Origin: CAZEAC01 sp964510065
GTDB lineage: Bacteria > Bdellovibrionota_C > UBA2361 > CAIXSY01
Assembly (NCBI GenBank): GCA_964510065.1
Contig: CAZEAC010000028.1
Span: 1-54,785, forward strand
Length of the DNA stretch: 54,785 nt
Direction: 5' to 3'
Under the pieces are notes generated by a model that saw only the letters and a list, made by a program, of their open reading frames with translations, searched no databases and was not told where the DNA came from. Positions 26,084 through 35,468 of this stretch are shown piece by piece; within the stretch, counting starts at the first letter, position 1; every line of letters starts with the position of its first letter. The position numbers and the translations under genes were made by a program.

Positions 26084-26955
26084 CGCAATCTCGTGCTGAT
26101 ATTCTCGATATATTTTCGAGCTGATTCAGGTGAATCGTAGCAGGCGCACCAGGTCGCGCAGACTGCCGTGGTGTACATAAGTGCCAGACCAAATGCTTCT
26201 AATTCCTCTTTCGAAAGCACTCTGTCAGTTCCTGAGTTAAATCCTCGAAAGAGGTGCGCGGTGACTTCCGCAGGCGACATATCAGAGCATACGCAAATAT
26301 TAAGCGCGGTTCTTGCGAGATCGAGAATCCGCAAAGAATATTCGATGGTCTCCAAATCAAAGACTGTGGTAATTACGTCATTTTCGGCAAAGACATTTGT
26401 GAGATGGAAATCACTATGGATAACTTCGCGCGGCAGCTCTAGGGAAAATAGCTCCTCGGATTTTTGCATTAGTTTCGCGAGAGCTTGCTGATATTCGCCG
26501 GAGTAAGCAGCGAACTGTGCATGAGCATTCGCAGGTTTTAGCCATTGCAGCGAGCTCGACGGAACCGGAATTCCACGAAGTGCAATTTGAAACTTCGCGA
26601 GAGTGTAACCGAACGACTCAACGAGAGTAGCAGTCACGTTACTGGGGACACGTCCTTGAATATAGCGAGAGATAGCAAAGTAGCGCTCTTTGAATTTTCC
26701 GACGATTTCACCCGACTGTAAGGTAAGGTACCTTGGCGTTCCGATGCCTGCCTTCGCAAGACGCTCTTGAAGTTTGGCCTCAAAGGCAGCGTTCTCGGGA
26801 GATTGCAGCTTAAGTATTCGAATTACATAAGTACAATCATTTACATCAGTAACGATTTCGCATTCATTGGCAAAAGCGTTTTCGCAAGATCTAGCATCTT
26901 TAAGCTCTTCGCTTGAAAAACATTTAAACATTGCACGGAGCGTTTCGAGATCCAT
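26080..26955 (-). CDS. APH/ChoK-fold phosphotransferase
   Basis: 291 residues of the aminoglycoside phosphotransferase/choline kinase/homoserine kinase II fold. The catalytic loop reads VIHSDFHLTNVF (HxDxxxxN) and the metal-binding Asp lies in VFDLETIEYS. The N-terminal lobe has a Lys-poor nucleotide region. The overall size and N-terminus recall small-molecule kinases such as ThrB type II, but the substrate cannot be told from sequence. It is transcribed towards the btu operon and alone; AT-rich DNA without structure lies upstream. Confidence 0.7.
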   Translation of the reverse strand: MDLETLRAMFKCFSSEELKDARSCENAFANECEIVTDVNDCTYVIRILKLQSPENAAFEAKLQERLAKAGIGTPRYLTLQSGEIVGKFKERYFAISRYIQGRVPSNVTATLVESFGYTLAKFQIALRGIPVPSSSLQWLKPANAHAQFAAYSGEYQQALAKLMQKSEELFSLELPREVIHSDFHLTNVFAENDVITTVFDLETIEYSLRILDLARTALNICVCSDMSPAEVTAHLFRGFNSGTDRVLSKEELEAFGLALMYTTAVCATWCACYDSPESARKYIENISTRLR

Positions 26956-27071
26956 ACTTTTTACGATACACAGCTTATAAGCTAGAAACTCAAACTCTGC
27001 TTTCTGGCTTTCCAGCTATTAAGACAGTGAGCATCATCTAAAGATTGAGTGTTTTAAAAGTATACTCCAAC

Positions 27072-27443
27072 TTAGCTCTTCGAGTCCTTAAGGCTAGCTC
27101 TTGAGCTACATCGAGTTATGTTTGCTAAAATTTCCTCACGATACGGCGAGGGTACATTCTTAACGGTATCATGATCAATTCCCTTTACGTTATACATCGA
27201 TCCCAAAGTCGTGGCGGCTTCTTCACGCAGCTGCGGATCCTCGGCATCGTCAAGCACAACTTTGAGCAGAGCCGCCGCAGCCGTACTAGTCTGTCCAGTA
27301 TAGAGGCTCTCCGCAGCGGCCGCGCGCTCGGCGATCGGCTTCGAACGATCAAAGAGGATACGAGTGCACGCGGCTTCGTCATATCGCTCCCCCTTGAAGA
27401 TATCTAAGATGCGCCAGAGAAAATGTGATCGCATTTTTCGCAT
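27072..27443 (-). CDS. Small HEAT-repeat-like protein
   Basis: 123 residues, soluble, with two helical pairs of HEAT/PBS-lyase type in the centre (KPIAERAAAAESLYTG and DPQLREEAATTLGSMYNV, separated by AAALLKVVLDDAED). Such repeats usually bind other proteins. Either of two Met codons three residues apart could start it; neither has a clear ribosome site. The C-terminus is rich in Ser, Arg and Cys. Function unknown. Confidence 0.6.
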   Translation of the reverse strand: MRKMRSHFLWRILDIFKGERYDEAACTRILFDRSKPIAERAAAAESLYTGQTSTAAAALLKVVLDDAEDPQLREEAATTLGSMYNVKGIDHDTVKNVPSPYREEILANITRCSSRASLKDSKS

Positions 27444-27653
27444 ACCAGAGAGCCTCGAATATTATCGCTGGACACCCCCCAGACTCAGAGCTTGCCAAAC
27501 TAAGAGCGCGTAACAATATGAAGCCTACCGCGAAAGATTGGGTGTCCCAAGAATACCTGCTTAGAAAGCCTCAGAACACAGCGCCATTTTCATGCGTAAC
27601 ATCAATAGGTTAGAGCTCTGCTGCGGTATTAGCTCATAAGCTGCCGGCATTCC

Positions 27654-27735
27654 TTCCCCCACTCTGCGACCTCCGTGTCTCTGTGGTTTTTAAGTATTTA
27701 AACCACAGAGACACGGAGGTCGCAGAGTGGGGGAA
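27654..27735. repeat. Perfect palindromic repeat R5 (subfamily 2)
   Basis: The arms at 27654-27689 and 27700-27735 are exact complements over 36 bases, around a 10-base AT-rich loop. Each arm holds CACTCTGCGACCTCCGTGTC and CTCTGTGGTTT. Weaker similarity with copy R7 (CCCGGG-type sequence outside the arms) suggests a slightly larger element. It sits between two divergent genes in a 386-base gap that otherwise shows nothing recognisable. The lack of any mismatch suggests recent arrival or upkeep by gene conversion. Confidence 0.88.
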
Positions 27736-27829
27736 AGAGTCATCAAAGATGCCCGGGACGAATGAGAAGATACAGCAATGCAGGTTTGTACCGTGAGCTT
27801 TGGACTCCGCGGTGCTATAACCAGCCGTG

Positions 27830-29467
27830 ATGAACAAGGTTTCCCATCTGTTGGTTTTTCTTTCTGCCCTTCTCTCTTTTAGCACCTCGCTAGGCAACCA
27901 ATTCGCTTTTGACGATCGGATTCATATTCTTGAGAATTCACGAATCCGATCGCTTGCGCAGATTCCGGAAACATTTAGCGCGCCGATGTACCCGGGAAAT
28001 CTTTATAGGCCACTGGTTGAGGTTTCATATACTCTGACCTACCGCTTTTTTGGACTTGCACCCCTTCCTTATCATCTAACCAACATCCTGCTCCACGCAA
28101 CTGTGGCGCTGCTCGCGTATGTTCTACTCTTGCGGCTTTTTTCCCGCGGATATGCATTAGCGGCAGCACTACTTTTCGCGGTACACCCGCTCTGTGTCGA
28201 GGTGGTCGCTAACGTAAGCGGGCGCTCGGAGCTACTTTGTGCTTTATTCGGACTTTTGTCGGTCATGTGTGCGCTGTCTGCAAACACAATAGGAAGCGCG
28301 TTGCTCCTCTTCTTGGCACTTCTTTCCAAAGAAAGTGCGTTCGTCTTTGCGCTTCTAATTCCGTTGGCACTTTACTACCGTGGCCGCGAACTTACTCTTG
28401 CAAGCTGCTTAGCTATTTTATTTTCGATATCAGCATATCTTGCGCTTCGAGTGGAGGCGTTGGGCTCACTTCTCGGCGTATTTAAGGAGATTGACCATCT
28501 CGATAACACCATCGCCAGCCTTCCCATTGCGGTGCGCGTACTCAACGCAGTCAATCTATTGGGGCGCTACGCAGCTTTAGGAGTTTTTCCCCTTGAACAG
28601 AGCGCCGACTATTCATTCGCACATATTACTCCGCTCGTGCCAATCACCTCTTGGAAAATTCCGATTAGCTATCTTTATTTTCTGCCCTTCTCGTTCCTTC
28701 TTTCAACATTTTACTTGGGCGTCCGCGCGCGCGGGCGACTCGCGTTCGGCGCAACCTGGTTTTTGGCGGCATTTCTTGTGACTTCAAATGTCCTTTTCCC
28801 GATCGGAACGATATTCGCCGAAAGGCTCTGTTACCTACCCTTACTTGGACTGCTTTGCGTCGTCGCTTCAATTAGCTCGACGATGAGAAGTAAGACAGTA
28901 CAGGCCAGCATACTTGCTGTTACTGCAGTTACCCTTGGACTACTTTCTGCAATGCGCTCTCCAATCTGGCGCGACGATTACAGCCTCACAAGCCATCAGA
29001 TCGCGGTCTCTCCACTGAGTGCAAAAACTCAGCTCAACTATGGCGCAATCTTAGTATCGTCAGGGCAAATTGAGCAGGCTACAAAGTGCTTTACGCATGC
29101 TTTAGAGATTGCTCCTAATTACCCAGAAGCAATGTATGCACTTGGCGCAATTCTGATGCGTCAAGGCAAATTCGAATCGGCTTCGGAGTGGCTTAGCCGA
29201 AGCCTTACGTTCAATTCTTCTCTTGTGCCGAGCCTAAACGCTTTGGGAAGCATTTCACTTGCCAAGGGTGATACAACCGCTGCGCAATCGCTTTTTGAGC
29301 GCTCGCTGCAAATCAGGCCAGATAATTTTCCCGGCCTCACTGGATTTTTTGAGCTCCAAGTTTCAAAGAAAGAGTATGCGAAAGCAGCTGAGATATTGAC
29401 GAAGATTAAAGCGCTTTATCCGGGAGACTCAAGAATCGCGCTGCTCGAAAAGGAGCTTCCTCGATGA
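27830..29467 (+). CDS. TMTC-like membrane protein with C-terminal TPRs
   Basis: 545 residues. The N-terminal 340 residues have about ten membrane helices and the first-loop motif NQFAFDDRIHI (D28-D29), seen in bacterial relatives of TMTC/DUF1736 O-mannosyltransferase-like proteins. The PLVEVSYTLTYRFFG and PYHLTNILLHATVALLAYVL segments fit as well. From residue 395 on there are about four tetratricopeptide repeats (for example AMYALGAILMRQGKFESASE). A role in protein glycosylation is likely for the family but unproven here. A GTG one codon earlier is an alternative start. The last bases overlap the next gene (ATGA). Confidence 0.75.
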   Translation: MNKVSHLLVFLSALLSFSTSLGNQFAFDDRIHILENSRIRSLAQIPETFSAPMYPGNLYRPLVEVSYTLTYRFFGLAPLPYHLTNILLHATVALLAYVLLLRLFSRGYALAAALLFAVHPLCVEVVANVSGRSELLCALFGLLSVMCALSANTIGSALLLFLALLSKESAFVFALLIPLALYYRGRELTLASCLAILFSISAYLALRVEALGSLLGVFKEIDHLDNTIASLPIAVRVLNAVNLLGRYAALGVFPLEQSADYSFAHITPLVPITSWKIPISYLYFLPFSFLLSTFYLGVRARGRLAFGATWFLAAFLVTSNVLFPIGTIFAERLCYLPLLGLLCVVASISSTMRSKTVQASILAVTAVTLGLLSAMRSPIWRDDYSLTSHQIAVSPLSAKTQLNYGAILVSSGQIEQATKCFTHALEIAPNYPEAMYALGAILMRQGKFESASEWLSRSLTFNSSLVPSLNALGSISLAKGDTTAAQSLFERSLQIRPDNFPGLTGFFELQVSKKEYAKAAEILTKIKALYPGDSRIALLEKELPR

Positions 29468-30009
29468 AACGAACTTTTCTTGCCTTAACTATTCTTGTAG
29501 CTGCGCTTTCTTTTCCTTTGGCACGCGCTTATTACGAATCATCTCGGGCGGCTGAAAATGCCTTAAAAGCGTCGGACTCAAAGCTAAAGATTGCGGCGCT
29601 ACGAGAAACCTTGCGTTGGCATTTTCCGGGGAATCCATTTATAGAAAGGGCACGACGCGAACTTCAAGCTATCGCCGCTGACAGCTCAAACTCCGAAAAT
29701 CAAGGCGCTGCCCAAGAAGCTCTGCGCACAAGTGCCTTCGAAACCAGATCCGCACTCAATCGACTTCCCGAATCAATGACTGAAGAGTTAAGAAATTCTC
29801 GCTGGCGCACAACTGTACCCTTTGAGCCAAACTATTGGGCACAATTTCTTTCGCATATTTTCTTCTGGGGGTGGGTCTTAAGTTCGCTCGCCTGTATCTA
29901 CCGAAGCTTCACGACCGAAGGAAGACTGATAACTCGGGAATTTCTGCGACGTATGCCGCTTGCGCTGCTTCTCTTTCTTAGCTGGGCAATTGCTCTACAT
30001 TACGCGTAA
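29464..30009 (+). CDS. Hypothetical membrane protein, 181 residues
   Basis: It has an N-terminal membrane helix or signal anchor (about 4-22), a helical soluble region rich in Ala, Arg and Glu (about 25-115), and two C-terminal helices (FLSHIFFWGWVLSSLACIY and MPLALLLFLSWAIALHY). It is translationally coupled to the TMTC-like gene by a four-base overlap and probably serves the same process. No family recognised. Its 3' end lies ten bases from the convergent zinc-ribbon gene, with no terminator between. Confidence 0.6.
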   Translation: MKRTFLALTILVAALSFPLARAYYESSRAAENALKASDSKLKIAALRETLRWHFPGNPFIERARRELQAIAADSSNSENQGAAQEALRTSAFETRSALNRLPESMTEELRNSRWRTTVPFEPNYWAQFLSHIFFWGWVLSSLACIYRSFTTEGRLITREFLRRMPLALLLFLSWAIALHYA

Positions 30010-30018
30010 TCTGATTCG

Positions 30019-31080
30019 TTAGTCGAATGCAAGAGTATCGAGCTCGGCGCCACTTGCCTGATCGATAAACAACATCTTCTTGGGCACTGGTGATATTTCT
30101 TTTGCGACAAACGCCTTTATCGAACCAAAAAACTTCTCTTTCGCAATTGGTGGCATGGCCGACATGGGGAAATCATGAAAGTACACTCTAATAATACCCT
30201 CTTTGCCATACTCGCTTTTCACGAATTTTGGCCCAGCAACCGGGTTCGCTTTGAAGAATCCGTCCAACGGAGTTACCGTCTCTGCTTCTGGAGCCGGCAT
30301 AAGCTTAGTACCCTCGGGAGTCGATTCCAGCCGATCTAGAAATCCTGAAAATTCCTTCTTCGCCTCTTCAGACGGCGCATTCGCAAGCGCGGCCTGAGCT
30401 ACCTTCTTGGCTTTCGAGATTTCCCCCTTCTGCGCAAGGAGTAGGGCATAGTAGGCGTTCACCATGAAATCGTTGGGCGATGTCTTCAAGACCTGAGTAA
30501 GCTGCTTTTCAGCCTCCGCGACCTTGCCCAAAAGCGTGAGCACACTTCCGTAACGCGCACGCGCGGCATTATCTTCGGGCGCCTGCGTAAGATAACGGGC
30601 ATAATACTCCGCAGCCTTGTCGTACACCTTTTGGCGAAAGGACAACTCTGCCATGGCCTGCAATGCTCGTGCATCATTCGGCTCAATTCGCAAAATCTCA
30701 CGAAGCGCGTCAATCAGATCGAAGATCTCTTCGTTCTTTGGATTCTGCTCATTCGAAAGCTTATTCACAAGCGCTTCGACAAGCGAGCGCCAGACATTAA
30801 TATCATCAGGCGATTGCTTAGCCCGCTGCTGAAGTGCATGGAGCTCTACGTCATTTACTGCGGTAGCCGCAGCCGGGAACTCTTTCGTAGGCGCTTCTCC
30901 CGCGATACTTTTCTGGGTGTTCCATCCAACAATCCAAAGCAGTGCCGCGCCAAGGCCAATGATTGCATAGCCATTCAGCGAAAGTGCGGACGCAGGACCG
31001 CTCTGCTTAGCTCCACATTCAGCGCAGAATTTGGCTTGCTCCGGAATCTCCTTTGAGCAGCGTCGGCACTTTTTATTCAT
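30019..31080 (-). CDS. Zinc-ribbon, single-pass membrane protein with TPRs
   Basis: 353 residues. The N-terminal zinc ribbon has C5-x2-C8 and C19-x2-C22. A membrane helix follows (about 34-52, YAIIGLGAALLWIVGW), then four or so TPRs (about 75-250), and a C-terminal domain I do not recognise (about 270-353, with GIIRVYFHDFPMSAMPP). The fold suggests an assembly or scaffold protein. It is the last gene of the PCD-secA-hemW group; the start overlaps the hemW stop by eight bases. Confidence 0.75.
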   Translation of the reverse strand: MNKKCRRCSKEIPEQAKFCAECGAKQSGPASALSLNGYAIIGLGAALLWIVGWNTQKSIAGEAPTKEFPAAATAVNDVELHALQQRAKQSPDDINVWRSLVEALVNKLSNEQNPKNEEIFDLIDALREILRIEPNDARALQAMAELSFRQKVYDKAAEYYARYLTQAPEDNAARARYGSVLTLLGKVAEAEKQLTQVLKTSPNDFMVNAYYALLLAQKGEISKAKKVAQAALANAPSEEAKKEFSGFLDRLESTPEGTKLMPAPEAETVTPLDGFFKANPVAGPKFVKSEYGKEGIIRVYFHDFPMSAMPPIAKEKFFGSIKAFVAKEISPVPKKMLFIDQASGAELDTLAFD

Positions 31081-32335
31081 TGGAAGCTACCACATTGGAA
31101 GCTAACTCAGAGGAAGACGACCCCGCGGACTCAAGTCCCACTGACTCAAGTTTATCCGTAAGCGCCTCCGGAAGCATCGGTTCAGCGAAGTTTTCAATGA
31201 CGCTATCGGCAAGAAGTAAACCACGTTCGGTGAGCGCAACATGTTCATCTGCTAAGCTAATCAAACTTTCACTCTGCAGCACCTGGAATAAGGCAGTATA
31301 GGCCTGCCCGGCGTCAAATCCGAAGCGCTGCTTAAATGCAGCAAGCGACACACCCTTAATCTTTCTAAGCCCAAGGAAGAAATACTCAAATACCGCTCCC
31401 TTTGGCGAAAGAAGTTCTGACCATGATTCAGCCTGTCCATGCGCCGAAGCTTCTTCGATATATTTTTGCGGAAGCGCGTAGTTCGACCAGCGCTTTCCAA
31501 AACTGCCAATTTCGCGTGAAAAGCTATGAGCACCAGCGCCAAGCCCAATATAGTCAGCGCCATTCCAATAGGCGAGATTATGCCGCGCCTCCTTCCCAGG
31601 CTGAGCATAGTTGCTAATCTCATACCGAACTAAACCGCAACCAAGAAGCTCATTGGTTATTCGCTTCATCATTTCGATGACAGTCGCCTCTTTTGGAAGG
31701 CGCAGTGAACCCTTCTTAAAGCTATTGTAAAACGGCGTGCCCTTCTCGATGGTAAGTCCATATGGAGAAACATGCGCTGGATTCACTCGGCCAATCTCCA
31801 AAAGATCGGCTTGAAGATCACTCAATGTTTGCGATGGTGCACCGAAAATGAGATCGACATTTACATTGGTAATTCCCACTAGCCGCGCCATTTCAAGCGC
31901 AGAATCGGTATCCTGAGCGGTGTGCACTCGCCCCAGCTTTCGTAACGTATCCGGGTTGAAAGACTGCGTGCCAAGACTAAGTCGATTTACCCCGGCCTCC
32001 TTGAATCCGCCAATTGCATCGGCCGAAAGCGTGCCAGGGTTTGCTTCAAGGGTGATTTCGACACGATCATCTACTGGAAAGCTTCTTAAAATGGCCGAAA
32101 CAACCTTAAATATCGAATGCGGGGAAAAAATAGATGGGGTACCACCGCCAAAATAAATGCTCTGTACCATTCTTCCACGCCACTCCGGAAGTGTTGAGCG
32201 ATAATCGAGCTCGGCCAAAAGTGCCGAAGTATACTGCTTTTCAGGGAAGCTCGGCTGGGCGTAGGTATTGAAATCGCAATACGGACACTTATGCAGACAG
32301 AAGGGAATATGTACGTAAAGCGAGATAGGCTGCAT
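31073..32335 (-). CDS. hemW: HemW-like radical SAM protein
   Basis: 420 residues. The radical SAM cluster motif is C13-x3-C17-x2-C20 inside YVHIPFCLHKCPYCDFNT; GGGTPSIF follows, and the HemW-type C-terminal domain is present. HemW is related to oxygen-independent coproporphyrinogen oxidase (HemN) but acts as a heme chaperone. The CxxxCxxCDF form and the length favour HemW over HemN. It begins eight bases after the secA stop, so both are cotranscribed. Confidence 0.9.
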   Translation of the reverse strand: MQPISLYVHIPFCLHKCPYCDFNTYAQPSFPEKQYTSALLAELDYRSTLPEWRGRMVQSIYFGGGTPSIFSPHSIFKVVSAILRSFPVDDRVEITLEANPGTLSADAIGGFKEAGVNRLSLGTQSFNPDTLRKLGRVHTAQDTDSALEMARLVGITNVNVDLIFGAPSQTLSDLQADLLEIGRVNPAHVSPYGLTIEKGTPFYNSFKKGSLRLPKEATVIEMMKRITNELLGCGLVRYEISNYAQPGKEARHNLAYWNGADYIGLGAGAHSFSREIGSFGKRWSNYALPQKYIEEASAHGQAESWSELLSPKGAVFEYFFLGLRKIKGVSLAAFKQRFGFDAGQAYTALFQVLQSESLISLADEHVALTERGLLLADSVIENFAEPMLPEALTDKLESVGLESAGSSSSELASNVVASNE

Positions 32336-32343
32336 GCAGTCTC

Positions 32344-35076
32344 CTATCTCGCTCGTCGTCTGGCTTTTCGCTGCGCAAGGAGCCTGGCACGCTCTGCTTC
32401 TGGATCTTTCGTCTGGGGCTGCGCCGGGCGCGCGGATTGGTTCGAGGATGAAGCTGCAGACGCCGCCTGGGCTTCTTCTGGCGGCGCTTCCTCGTGAGTC
32501 ATCTTCATCTGCTTCGCCACTTCTTCACGTCGTTTTTTTTCTGCTTCGAGATACGCCAAATATTGTCTCGGCTCCGGGAGCTCGTAATGGAAGAGCTGCC
32601 GCACTACCGTTTCTTTAAAGCCCCGAAGCATCTGTTCAAAAAGTACAAAACCTTCTTTCTGATATTCATGGAGCGGATTTTTCTGGCCATAACCACGAAG
32701 ACCGATACCTTCACGAAGGTGGTCCATCGCCTGCAAATGATGGAGCCAAATATTATCCAGGGTCGAAAGCATTATGTCATGCTCTACTTCGGCCACACTA
32801 AAATCGAATGGGTTCTGCCCCTCAGTAAATAGTTTTTTAAGCTCACCAAGGTTATGATCGAGACTTTCGACACGACGGGCATAAAGCTCACGCGCCGACT
32901 TTCTCAGCGCATCAAAGATTGTCTGAGCATCAATTTTGAACTCTTGGGGCAACGGCAGCTTCTCCTTAAAAAGGAGGAGTGTGCGTTCGTCCAGTTTCGA
33001 GAGATCCCAGTTCATCGGCTTTACTTTATCGCTGCACTCCTGAAGCACAGCATCTTCAAGTAAGTCATCGATCATCGTGTTAATCTCGTCTCGAACGCCC
33101 TGATGCACCAATATCTTTGAGCGCAGATTATAAATAACCTGGCGCTGTTTATTCATTACATCGTCGTATTCGGTGACATGTTTGCGGCTTTCAAAGTGAA
33201 ATCCTTCGACTCTTTTTTGCGCCGTTTCAATCGAGTGCGAGATCATGCGCCCATCCATCGCCATTCCCTCTTCCCAACCGAGCCGCTTCATAAGCGACTG
33301 AATTTTGTCACCAGCGAAGCGCCGCATTAAATCGTCTTCGAGGGACACATAGAATCGCGAAGTTCCAGGATCGCCCTGCCGTCCAGCACGTCCACGCAGC
33401 TGATTGTCAATACGCCGAGATTCATGCCGCTCAGTGCCCATGATAAACAGGCCGCCGGACACAAGCACTCGCGCCTTTTCTGCAGCACAGATCTCTTCAT
33501 ATTTTTTAAGCGCCTCAAGGAATGCCGGATCGGTGCGATCCTTTGTACCGGCCTCGGCATGCGCGAGGAACTCTGGATTACCACCCAAAAGAATATCGGT
33601 ACCACGACCTGCCATATTTGTTGCGATAGTAACCGCAGCGAAGCGCCCCGCCTGGGCAACTATTTCTGCTTCACGCTCGTGCTGCTTGGCGTTGAGTACG
33701 TCGTGCTTAATGCCTTTGTCGCGCAGAAGCCGAGCCAACAATTCGCTCTGCTCAATGCTCGTAGTGCCAACAAGGATCGGTTGGCCATGCTGATGAATTT
33801 CTTCGATATCTTCAATAACGCCTTCGTATTTTTCCTTTCGAGTTCTAAAAATACGATCGGACTGGTCGTCACGAACCATCTTTCTATTGGTCGGAATAAC
33901 AATTACTTCCAAGTTGTAAATTTTCTTAAACTCAACCGCTTCTGTATCTGCGGTTCCTGTCATCCCGGAAAGCTTGGAGTACATTCGGAAGTAATTCTGG
34001 AATGTAATCGACGCAAGCGTGCGATTTTCACGCATTACCCGCACGCCCTCTTTCGCTTCTATTGCCTGGTGCAACCCATCCGACCAACGTCTTCCGGGCA
34101 TTAACCTGCCAGTGAACTCATCAACAATTATTATTTGTCCGTCTTTCACCACATAATCAACGTCGCGCACCATAGTCGTATGCGCACGAAGGCCCTGCGA
34201 AACATGGTGCAGAATCTCGATATTTTGAGGATCGTAAAGATTCGCAACTTCAAGTAGCTCCTCGACACGGGCGATACCGGCATCGGTTAAAGAGGGTTGC
34301 TTGGTACGCGCTTCTATTTCGTAGTCCTGGCCTTCTCGAAGATGCGGGATAACCTTATTGATTTTCAAATACTTGTCAGTGGGATCTTCGGCAGGTCCGG
34401 AAATAATTAAAGGAGTCCGCGCCTCGTCAATCAAGATCGAATCGACTTCGTCAACAATTGCAAAGTTATGCCCACGCTGAAGCTGATCCGCGACATCAAA
34501 TTTCATGTTGTCACGAAGGTAGTCGAAACCGAACTCGTTATTCTGACCGTAAGTAATATCAGCCTGATAAGCTTCCTGTTTTGACTGCTCACGCATGCCG
34601 GCGTAGACCACACCCACGGTGAGTCCAAGCGCACGATAAAGTCGACCCATCCATTCGGCGTCACGACGCGCCAGATAATCATTGACCGTTACGACATGAA
34701 CACCTTTCTTGGTCAGCGCATTGAGATAGGCAGGAAGAGTGGCTACAAGTGTCTTTCCTTCGCCGGTTCGCATTTCGGCAATTTTTCCCGTATGAAGTAC
34801 AATTCCTCCCACGAGCTGCATATCGAAATGGCGCATGTTCAGCACACGCTTGCCCGCCTCACGAACCACCGCGAAAGCTTCCGGCAAAAGCGAGTCGAGA
34901 GCCTCACCTCGATCGAGCCTTTCTCGAAAAGTCGTAGTTTGGCGAGCGAGCTCATCAATCGAAAGCCGTTGAAGCTTCGGCTCCAATTCATTCACTCGAG
35001 ACACGAGTGGCATTATTGAACGCAAGACACGATCGTTACGCGTGCCAAAAACTTTCTTTGCAATAAATCCGAGCAT
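32344..35076 (-). CDS. secA: SecA preprotein translocase ATPase
   Basis: 910 residues, full length. Walker A is MRTGEGKTLVATLP, the DEAD-type box is IVDEVDSILID, and the second nucleotide fold has TNMAGRGTDILLGGNPE and ESRRIDNQLRGRAGRQGDPG. The preprotein cross-linking and helical scaffold regions are present. The C-terminus ends in an Ala/Ser/Gln linker and a basic tail (AERARLLAQRKARRRAR) without the Cys/His zinc-binding tail found in many SecA proteins. The enzyme drives Sec-dependent export. It follows the PCD gene by 13 bases; the ribosome site is weak. Confidence 0.98.
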   Translation of the reverse strand: MLGFIAKKVFGTRNDRVLRSIMPLVSRVNELEPKLQRLSIDELARQTTTFRERLDRGEALDSLLPEAFAVVREAGKRVLNMRHFDMQLVGGIVLHTGKIAEMRTGEGKTLVATLPAYLNALTKKGVHVVTVNDYLARRDAEWMGRLYRALGLTVGVVYAGMREQSKQEAYQADITYGQNNEFGFDYLRDNMKFDVADQLQRGHNFAIVDEVDSILIDEARTPLIISGPAEDPTDKYLKINKVIPHLREGQDYEIEARTKQPSLTDAGIARVEELLEVANLYDPQNIEILHHVSQGLRAHTTMVRDVDYVVKDGQIIIVDEFTGRLMPGRRWSDGLHQAIEAKEGVRVMRENRTLASITFQNYFRMYSKLSGMTGTADTEAVEFKKIYNLEVIVIPTNRKMVRDDQSDRIFRTRKEKYEGVIEDIEEIHQHGQPILVGTTSIEQSELLARLLRDKGIKHDVLNAKQHEREAEIVAQAGRFAAVTIATNMAGRGTDILLGGNPEFLAHAEAGTKDRTDPAFLEALKKYEEICAAEKARVLVSGGLFIMGTERHESRRIDNQLRGRAGRQGDPGTSRFYVSLEDDLMRRFAGDKIQSLMKRLGWEEGMAMDGRMISHSIETAQKRVEGFHFESRKHVTEYDDVMNKQRQVIYNLRSKILVHQGVRDEINTMIDDLLEDAVLQECSDKVKPMNWDLSKLDERTLLLFKEKLPLPQEFKIDAQTIFDALRKSARELYARRVESLDHNLGELKKLFTEGQNPFDFSVAEVEHDIMLSTLDNIWLHHLQAMDHLREGIGLRGYGQKNPLHEYQKEGFVLFEQMLRGFKETVVRQLFHYELPEPRQYLAYLEAEKKRREEVAKQMKMTHEEAPPEEAQAASAASSSNQSARPAQPQTKDPEAERARLLAQRKARRRAR

Positions 35077-35089
35077 GAGAACTACTTAA

Positions 35090-35383
35090 CTACCCCTTTG
35101 AAGTCAGAGCGGCATTAACAGCTCTGGCCCATGCAATATCGCGGGCCGAAATCGCCTTGCAATCATGGGTCACAAGGTCGATTATCACCCTGTTATACAC
35201 ATTAAACCATTCAGGGTGGTGGTCGAGCTTCTCAGATATAATAGCCGCTTTTGTCAAAAAAGCGAAAGCTTCAACAAAATCAGCAAATTCAAGCTCTCTG
35301 TGAAGCTTCGCATTAAGTACTGTCCAACCTTCAAGCGTACGGATTTCACGGTCAATTTCATCTTTAGTCAATGGATTAATCAT
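35090..35383 (-). CDS. phhB: Pterin-4a-carbinolamine dehydratase
   Basis: 97 residues, a full PCD/DCoH protein. The family motif EKLDHHPEWFNVYNRV has H55 and H56 at the active site, and a second conserved His follows in VTHDC (H73). It dehydrates 4a-hydroxytetrahydrobiopterin during phenylalanine hydroxylation, and may serve pterin salvage if no phenylalanine hydroxylase exists. It is the first gene of the group with secA, hemW and the zinc-ribbon gene. Confidence 0.92.
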   Translation of the reverse strand: MINPLTKDEIDREIRTLEGWTVLNAKLHRELEFADFVEAFAFLTKAAIISEKLDHHPEWFNVYNRVIIDLVTHDCKAISARDIAWARAVNAALTSKG

Positions 35384-35468
35384 AGGTAGTAGAGTTTATC
35401 CCCTTTTCTCCCCCGAACTTCCGCGGCGGCGAAGAGAACAGCGCCCGAAGAAAACTAGGTAGTAGCGC

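Noticed and set aside
27425..27613. Plus-strand 62-codon frame beside the HEAT-like gene
   Set aside because: It overlaps the start of the better-supported minus-strand gene, has no ribosome site and no family features.
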